From Macrothele yani (lineage: Eukaryota > Arthropoda > Arachnida > Araneae > Macrothelidae): a DNA stretch of 64,000 bases. The position numbers and the translations under genes are program-made. Below, piece by piece: positions 57,582 through 64,000 of this stretch. The stretch lies in contig CM076990.1 in the NCBI GenBank assembly GCA_039090855.1, positions 202,497,232 through 202,561,231 on the forward strand. The letters are read 5' to 3'. Every line of letters begins with the position of its first letter. Positions within the stretch are counted from its first letter, which is position 1. Under the pieces are notes generated by a model. It searched no databases, had not been told where the DNA came from, and saw only the letters and a list, made by a program, of their open reading frames with translations.

Positions 57582-58907
57582 CAGAGTGTCCGAGAAATAT
57601 TGGACACATTACAAAACTATGTACAAAAAACTATGAGCACTGTCTGTTTTTCTATGTCACGTATTACTAACATGGTTTCTATATTTTTGTTTTGCAGAAT
57701 TGTTATTACCAGAATCCGATAGATGGCGCTAGGTGTGGCCTGATGAAGAATGTACGAGAAATGTGTAATCAGTTGTCATGTCATCCGTACAGCAGAAGGC
57801 GATGTGTGTGTTATACTTGCGGAATTAAAGTCTGTCATAAAAGTTAAAAGACGGTACTGTTTAGAGTATGGTTGTAATCCTCCGTCAAGGAATTCAATTA
57901 AGCAGTGGATGAAACAGTTTAAAGAAACCAGCAATGTGGAACATCGTGGAGGAGCCGGTAGGCCTAGCGTCAGTGGATGAGACGGTTGACCAAGTTAATG
58001 AAAGTTTCCGAGGAAGCCCCAGGAAATCCGTCCGTAAAGCAAACAGAGAACTGTGCATTCTGAAATCGACAGTTCACGATATCTTGCACAAGAAATTAAA
58101 GTTTCATGCTTATAAAATTCAAATAGTACAAAAGATGCATGTAAATGATCACATTCTGCAATACGATTTTGCTGTGGATATGCTGAATTGAGTGGAAAAC
58201 GAAAACTTTCTCAGTACTGTAATTTTTAGTGATGAATCCACATTTCATGTATCAGGTATTGTGAATCGTCACAACTGTAGGATATGGGGCAGTGAACCGC
58301 CTCATGCTGCTATTGAACTGGAACGTGATTCTCCAAAAGTTAATGTGTGGTGCGCCCTATCAAAAACAGAAGTGATTGGCCCTTTCTTCTTCTGCAAAAA
58401 AAACAAATGGCGAAATGTACTTAGATATGCTAGAAAATTTCGCTATACCACAGATCAAAAGATATGACGTCGTTCTCCAACAAGACGGCACGCCTCTGCA
58501 TTGGTTAACGTGTGTACGTAAGTGCCTAAATGAGCATTTCCCCAACAGATGAATTGGGCGTGGTCGTCCCATTCCGTGGCCTCCTCGCTCTCTAGATCTA
58601 ACTCCATTGGATTATTTCATGTGGGGTTATGTGAAGGATCATGTCTATCAGACGCCTTGTACTGATTTGCAAGAACTGAAGCAGTGTATCACAGCTGCTA
58701 TTAATTCCATAACTCCTCAGATGCTTGCCAGTACATGGCTTGAAATCGAGTATCGCATGGATGTACTACAAGCAACCAAGGAATCTCACAACAAAATTTA
58801 TTAACTTGTATAGTTACATTGTAAATTAGTACAGTCAGTTTCTTTCTATCTGTTTAATGTTTTGTTTTATATAATTTTGTAATGTGTCCAATAATTCTTG
58901 GACACTG
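57582..58907 (+). mobile_element. DD41D mariner-type transposon, copy 2
   Basis: 1,326 bp between TA dinucleotides (57,580-57,581; 58,908-58,909); terminal repeats CAGAGTGTCCGAGAAATATT and mirror. The plus-strand transposase is in several frames: the helix-turn-helix YGCNPPSRNSIKQWMKQFKE (57,870), GSPRKSVRKANRELCILKST (58,010), the first Asp in VIFSDESTFHV, PKVNVWCALSKTEVIGPFFF, the second Asp in LQQDGTPLHW and the third in LDLTPLDYFMWGYVKD. 41 residues separate the last two. All three Asp survive, but stops (58,189, 58,552) and shifts (about 57,970, 58,405) inactivate it. Confidence 0.92.
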
Positions 58908-58909
58908 TA

Positions 58910-59230
58910 TATCAAATGTAATAGACATTAGCACATCTGAATGGGAAAATATTACAGAAAAAGTACAAGGATGATCATTTAATCTTCATGTAATTAATCA
59001 AATAGATAAATAATGAAATTACCAAATATGTAAACTTTTCAGAAAATGATCTAATTCATATTCTTTCCACTAAAATTAAAAATTTGTTTAAAACAAAGCA
59101 GCTTCTTTAAAGCAAGTTGATCATGTTAAAAGTTCGTTTTGGTTACAACCCATAATTCAATTACTTTTTATTTCACTTAGGAATAAGGGTCAAATCTGCA
59201 AGCTTTTGAAACATTATATATATACACACA
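58910..59230. other. Intron b-a, nothing recognised
   Basis: Ends in a short (TA/CA) run. Confidence 0.4.
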
Positions 59231-60449
59231 CTGAGTGGCCACTTTATTATGACCAACCCCTCAGTACTTTGTTGGGCCACCTTTTGCCTTTAATGCTGTG
59301 TCGATTCTTCATGGCATGGACTCCACGAGATGTTGATAGGTGGTTTGTGGAATCTGAGACCATGCTTGATGAATAGCACTTTCCAGGAGTGTGAGATTGC
59401 AGGGTTGTGGACCCAGCTGTCTGATGGTTCAGTTCAACTTCATCCCACAAATTCTCAATGGGGTTGAGATCTGAAGATTGTGGGGGCCACCTGAGCAAAG
59501 TAAACCCACCAGCATGTTCCTGAAACCAATCCTGTACAATACGAGCAGTATGGCAGGACGCAATATCTTGTTGAAAGTAACCATCGCCATTGGGATAAAC
59601 CATCCACATGACAGGATGCACTTGGTCCGCAACGATGTTTAGATATGATGTGCCAGTCACACGTTGATCAACACAAATTAAAGGGCCCAAAGCATGCCAG
59701 GAAAACATTCCCCAAACCATAACATTGCCTCCACCAGCTTGAAGGGTTGTAGCAATGCATTTTTGGGGCCATGCTTTCGTGCTGTTTCCGCCATGTTCTC
59801 ACTTGGCCATCGGCATGGTGCAACTGAAAACGTGATTCATCGGACCACATAATTTGTTTCCAATTATCAACTGTCCAATCCTTGTGCTCTTGTGTGAACT
59901 GGAGACGTTTTCTCTTGTTAACTGCAGACAGCAAAGGTGTTCGAACAGGCCTTCAGCTGCCATATCCCGTCCGATGCAGTGTACGGCGAACAGTGCTTGC
60001 AGAGATCATTTGAAGGGATCCTTCATTAAGATGGTATGTAATTTGCTGCACTGTTGCCCTTCTGTTGTCTGTTACCAGTCTGGACACTCTCCGTGCCGCC
60101 CGAGCAGTTACTAGTTGATTACGACCACACGTTGAACATAGAGACCCAGTTTTTTGGCTGACAGTCCAGTCTTTAAACACTTTAACAACAGCTGCTCTGG
60201 AACATTTCACGAATGCGGAGGTTTCGGTGATACTCGCTTCATGGCTCCGAGCTCCTACAATCATCCCACGTTGAAAGTCTGTCAAATCACATTTTTTACC
60301 CATCTCGGCACCCAAAAATCACTTCTACTACTGTTACAAGCACTAAGCTTTCCCTTTTTATACTAGTCTCGCTCTCTGGCAGCAACAGCATGCAGCCATA
60401 GCTCATTTGCTTAAAACTGTCAGGTGGTCATAATAAAATGGCCACCCAG
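59231..60449 (-). mobile_element. Tc1-type transposon with DD36E spacing
   Basis: Terminal repeats CTGAGTGGCCACTTTATTAT and its mirror near 60,425-60,449. The minus-strand transposase reads KKCDLTDFQRGMIVGARSHE (60,300), ITYHLNEG.. and STVRRTLHRTGYGS, then in another frame the first Asp in WKQIMWSDESRFQLHHADGQ, GLGNVFLACFGPFNLC/MVWGMFSWHALGPL, the second Asp in GYFQQDIASCHTARI and the Glu in SSDLNPIENLWDE. 36 residues separate the last two. Shifts near 59,950 and 59,720 and a C-terminal shift break it. The TA at the left end is not clear. Confidence 0.88.
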
Positions 60450-60926
60450 TATATATATTTGCATACATTTCAACTGTGACCAGTAGCATGCACTGGCACA
60501 GAACTGGCATTTTATTTAACAATATGATTAGAAGTTACTTTTGGTGAAAGCTGAAAGACAGCTTTTATATAAAAACTTTTATCTTTACCTGCTCGCTTAA
60601 CCCCCTCCCCCTTAATATTTACAGTTCAGTTGTCCTGTTGTTCTTCATAGCTCTCTGCCATTTATCAGTATGGATGTTGTTGTTTGTTTAATGGCAAAGA
60701 GATGTCGATTAACTGTCAGGCATGTAGCAACTTCTCAGCAAACTCAAGATGGTATTTATACAGGGATCTGAATAAATATTTAGATTTTGCCAGCTGAGAC
60801 CCTATTGGTCAAATTCACACAATGTACTACATTCAACAGGTTCTATAAAATGAAACAATCGAATCACCTTTCAAACAGAATATTACATTTTAAAGCAAAC
60901 AAAACAATGAAAACACTAAATAAATA
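60450..60926. other. Intron b-a, nothing recognised
   Basis: No gene or named repeat. Confidence 0.4.
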
Positions 60927-62244
60927 CACTGCTTGCCACCCAAAATGCAACATAAAGAAGGACACGAGATAGCAAAGCCAGATTTACTGGACACATAACA
61001 ACAGATACAAAGATGAAACGATTGAGCTTACAAGCCCATGCGTCTTGCGGAACACGTAGACATCAATAGTTCGTGTGGCCCCCATGGTTGGCAATAACGG
61101 CTGCTACACACCACGGCATCGAACGAAAGAGGCTTTGGATGTGAGCTTGGGGTATGTCGGTCCAGGCTGCTTCCATAGGTTGCCACAGTTCATCAGGCGT
61201 AGCTGCAGGTGGTGCTTGCCAGGCCACTCGGTTGCCGATCAGCAACTAGGCGTGTTCGATGGGCGACATATCGGGAGAACAGGCGGGCCACGACAGCAGT
61301 GACACCTGGTGGGCAGTGAAGAATTGTTGCACGATGCGTGCCACGTATGGCCGCGCATTGTCCTGTTGAAACGTGGCCGCTGGCAGGTCATGCAGGTAAG
61401 AGAGAACTACAAGCTCCAAAACGTCGGAGATGGTGCGGTGGCTGTTGAGTGTACCGGCGATGCGTACCAGAGGGGTGCGGGTGTCATATCCAATTGCGCC
61501 CCAAACCATAACGCCAGGTGACGGACCGGTATGGCGATGCATAATGCAGGTGTCATACAGTCTCTCGCCGCGGTGCGGCGTTCAATGCCTCACTGCCGCC
61601 ACACTCACCGGTGGTGTGATGTCAATGGTAATCGGAGTAATGGGCACCGTTCGACAAGCCCCTGCTTCTGCAGACGACGTCAAATGGTACGTGCTGACAC
61701 AGGTTGCTGCGCAACACACCCTAATTCCTGCGCTAACGTTCGTGATGTGGCAGTGCGAGCCGTCAATGCCCACCACACAACATGCCGGTCCTCTTATTAG
61801 GTGGTGTGCCGCGGATGCGGCAATCGCTCACGTCATTTCGTCCGTCCCTCCTACACCCACCGAATCCATACTCGCCTCACTGTGGCTGGATGTCGTCCCA
61901 CACGGGCGCTGATGTCTCGGTACGATAAACCGCTGTCACGATAAGCCACTATTCGTCCTCTGTGGAACTCCGAAATGTCCTGGAATGTCTGCCGTATTCT
62001 GCAATGAGGCATCAGGAAGCTTCACACGCACAGGTCCGGCAGCACAACACACTTCCACTACTTACACCCCGCCTTCTGTGCACCCTTCTTATAGTGCTTC
62101 TCGGTGGCATGCCGGGCGCACATGATTTGCATATGCCCTGCAATGCTAATCGTTTGCATGTCCTCTCGCAGGTGACGCATGCTGCAAATTTCAGGCCAAT
62201 CGGATGCTTCCTCCTTGGTGTTGCATTTTGGGTGACCAGCAGTG
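60927..62244 (-). mobile_element. Tc1-type transposon (DD34E), GC-richer than its surroundings
   Basis: 1,318 bp between TA dinucleotides (60,925-60,926; 62,245-62,246); terminal repeats CACTGCTTGCCACCCAAAAT and its mirror. Minus strand: IRQTFQDISEFHRGRIVAYR and SYRDISARVGRHPATVRRVW (helix-turn-helix, 62,000-61,880), GPSPGVMVWGAIGYDTRTPL (61,520), the second Asp in FQQDNARPYVAR and the Glu in SPDMSPIEHAW, 34 residues apart, then the C-terminus HIQSLFRSMPWCVAAVIANH. The first catalytic Asp block (about 61,630) is not readable. The marked difference in base composition suggests a recently arrived family. Confidence 0.9.
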
Positions 62245-62284
62245 TATGAATCACATACATGTTTTTGAAGTTTCAAATTTTTAC

Positions 62285-62355
62285 CTTAGGAAGCAGGCCA
62301 AAATTAGTTAAGTACTCTGTTGTGTGCCTTTCTGGATCATGATCACCAAACTCAG
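62285..62355 (-). CDS. Host FERM gene, exon a (first found)
   Basis: 71 bp; acceptor CTAAATTTCAG, donor GTAAAA on the minus strand. After two bases that complete an Ala-type codon it reads EFGDHDPERHTTEYLTNFGL then LPK. The run E.GD.DPE.H...YL..F.LLP is the hallmark of the FERM middle lobe and is directly followed in family members by the sequence of exon b. Ends in phase 0. Upstream exons (ubiquitin-like lobe and start codon) are expected beyond the right edge of the window. Confidence 0.88.
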
Positions 62356-63100
62356 CTGAAATTTAGTGATAGTAATATTAAAAAACAAACATTAATACAG
62401 AATTACAAATGAGTACAAATATCATTCAGAAAAACCTCAAGTTACAATACTATACTAAAATATTTTTAAGAGTACTACAATGTGCATCATAGAATGGACA
62501 TGTGGCCCAGCTGCATACTATTTCAACCAGTGGCTGTATGTCCAAAACATTTGGCACAAAAGGAACAAAGTTGCATATAATTAGTGTACTTGATCTTGCA
62601 ATATCTAGGTACATCTATTCCTGAATTTTGTCATTTTCTGTTAAAAGTGCATAGTGAATGAAGTTATGGTTGTGCACAAAATTAGGTATTTACAGCCTTT
62701 TTATGCAATGAATAAAACTTTTTCTACATCTTTGAAAATACTATGAAAATAATTTCACTTTTTTATGTTATGCTTGTATCCCTCATTATGATGTTGAATA
62801 TTTATGCTGATTAGAAAAAAACGTTTTTGTTATTGTCTTACTGGCATGACTTTTGGTCATTTAAAAGATATGTTGATAACAGAATTTGTTAAATTCAAAA
62901 ACATTGTACTAATTTTTGTAACAGTCATATCAGTAGAATTACCCCTTGATGGAGGTGACAGGAAATCATTTATTCATCTTTGTGGGTTCCAGGTCTACCT
63001 CACAGTTTTTAAATTTGTATGCAGATTTCGGGTAATATCCTTGAGAGAATACAAATTATTTAATGCACCAGTATATGCTTTTTAACTCCTTTTTAACTCT
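62356..63100. other. Intron upstream of exon a
   Basis: AT-rich, nothing recognised. Confidence 0.4.
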
Positions 63101-63104
63101 GTGG

Positions 63105-64000
63105 CAACAATGGCACACAGAACAGCAACAAGGGCCTCTGTGAATCTTGGAGAGGTGCCAACTAATTCTGTATGACATTGGCAAAAAGACCCCAACTCAT
63201 TGGGTTTTGTTCCAGAATCCTTAGGTGAAAAACAAACTGATTCCATCAGCTATGGGATAATCCTCCACACTGGTGTACTTTACTGATTCAAAAGACTAAA
63301 AGAGTTACTATTCCAGACTCTCATGTGGGATATGGTGGACCTACCACACTTGAGAAAGACGGTCCACCATGGAAATGATAGGGAACAAGAAAACAGAGAA
63401 TGAGAAAGAAGTCCCAGCTAAGTGAGTGTAAGTTTGGTGTATGGAATGCTAAAGGAATAAATGGAAAGATGAATGAAGTGATTGAAGAAATTAATAAGTA
63501 TAAATTGGATGTACTGTGTGTGAGTGAAACTAAAAAGAAGGAAATTGGGACAGAAGAAGTGAATGAATCAGTGAGTATGTAGTCTGGAGTGTTGGAAAAT
63601 GTGAGAGGACAGGCTGGTGTAGGTGTGATTTTAAGTGAAAAGATGAAGAACAACTTGATTCACTATAGCTGCATAAGGGAGAGAATTCTTTGGATTCGTT
63701 TGAAACTGGAACTTCAGAGAATAGCAATTGTTGTAGTGTATGCTCCTTGTGATTTGGAAACTTCTGATAGGAAGATTTCTCAAATGAGCTAAAAGCTGTT
63801 TTTTGTCAGCCTCTAGCATTAAAGTCTCCTACTATTGTAACTTTCTGTTGGTGCTAAACAGAAAGTTATAATAGCATCGGACTTCAATGCTAGAGTAGGT
63901 GTGCAGAATGCGATTTTTGATAATGTTCTGGGAAAATTTAATGATCCTTGTATGAATGATGATAGCGAAAGATTAATTGAACTCTGTATTGAGAATGGTT
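63105..64000 (+). mobile_element. LINE-A copy 6, 5' half (runs off the window)
   Basis: Leader at 63,105-63,390 (includes GGTGGACCTACCACACTTGA). The endonuclease then reads CKFGVWNAKGINGKMNEVIE, KYKLDVLCVSETKKKEIG, a stop at 63,580, GQAGVGVILSEKMKN, RIAIVVVYAPCDLE and KVIIASDFNARVGVQNAIFD (63,860-63,920). The last readable part is LGKFNDPCMNDDSERLIELC. A 39-bp snapback at 63,811-63,849 disrupts the frame. This copy supplies the N-terminal end missing from the others. Confidence 0.9.
63811..63895. repeat. Snapback hairpin inside LINE-A copy 6
   Basis: 63,811-63,849 is an inverted copy of 63,857-63,895 (39 bp, a few mismatches, 7-nt loop). The right arm is the normal endonuclease sequence (DFNARV region); the left arm is extra, placed between the codons for the SQ and FGA parts seen in copy 4. 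Confidence 0.85.

Noticed and set aside
61430..61912. 160-codon open frame on the plus strand
   Set aside because: Antisense of the GC-rich Tc1 transposase at 60,927-62,244.
1..64000. CRISPR arrays, rRNA, bacterial operons or defence systems
   Set aside because: The sequence is eukaryotic; the only arrays are microsatellites, minisatellites and transposons.

Overview
This is a eukaryotic, animal-type window, most likely from an arthropod with a large, transposon-rich genome. The evidence is GT-AG introns of 2-13 kb, several Tc1/mariner families, RTE-type LINEs, Penelope-like elements (PLEs), tRNA-derived SINE sequence and long microsatellites. There are no prokaryotic operons, no rRNA and no convincing free-standing tRNA gene. 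The exact species cannot be told from the sequence.

One host gene runs through the window on the minus strand. I recognise eight short exons (62,355 down to 15,274) whose phases all join in one open frame. They encode the middle and C-terminal lobes of a FERM domain followed by a Ser/Arg-rich linker. The best family match is the PTPN14/PTPN21 (Pez) class of FERM tyrosine phosphatases. No phosphatase-domain exon and no first exon is visible, so both ends of the gene should lie outside. Nearly everything else is intronic or downstream repeat.

Layout. 0-5.4 kb: a foldback palindrome with a SINE in one arm, a Tc1 element (DD34E), nested palindromes and mariner remnants. 5.6-7.2 kb: a minus-strand PLE (RT plus GIY-YIG) with a hammerhead-like motif behind it. 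7.7-13.2 kb: one decayed mariner split by two insertions, each with a 12-bp target duplication. One insertion is a foldback element that itself carries a LINE. The other is a 5'-truncated LINE whose 3' tail has grown into about 1.4 kb of tetranucleotide repeat (325 perfect ATCC units). 13.4-14.7 kb: a DD41D mariner-type element. 15.6-17.7 kb: a 2.1-kb palindrome centred on PLE sequence. 19.5-23.5 kb: a mariner, another PLE tail and a second Tc1 copy. 27.0-36.9 kb: a deep nest (LINE-A > head-to-head PLE > non-autonomous TIR element > nearly complete 3.2-kb RTE LINE). 37-41 kb: degenerate tandem repeats. 42.0-44.8 kb: LINE-A split by a 1.29-kb solo LTR. 47.3-51.4 kb: a decayed Tc1 and a mariner carrying a foldback insert. 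51.7-54.4 kb: the longest LINE-A copy. 55.7-56.9 kb: a 1.2-kb palindrome. 57.6-62.2 kb: three DDE transposons. 63.1-64.0 kb: the 5' half of another LINE-A.

Two themes stand out. First, inverted duplications are unusually frequent (at least 13), from 40-bp snapbacks inside LINEs to kilobase palindromes. Second, a short hammerhead-ribozyme-like core (CTGANGA, hairpin, GAAA) recurs in the PLE-derived pieces. All transposases and reverse transcriptases seen carry stops, frameshifts or lost catalytic residues, so no element here looks autonomous.
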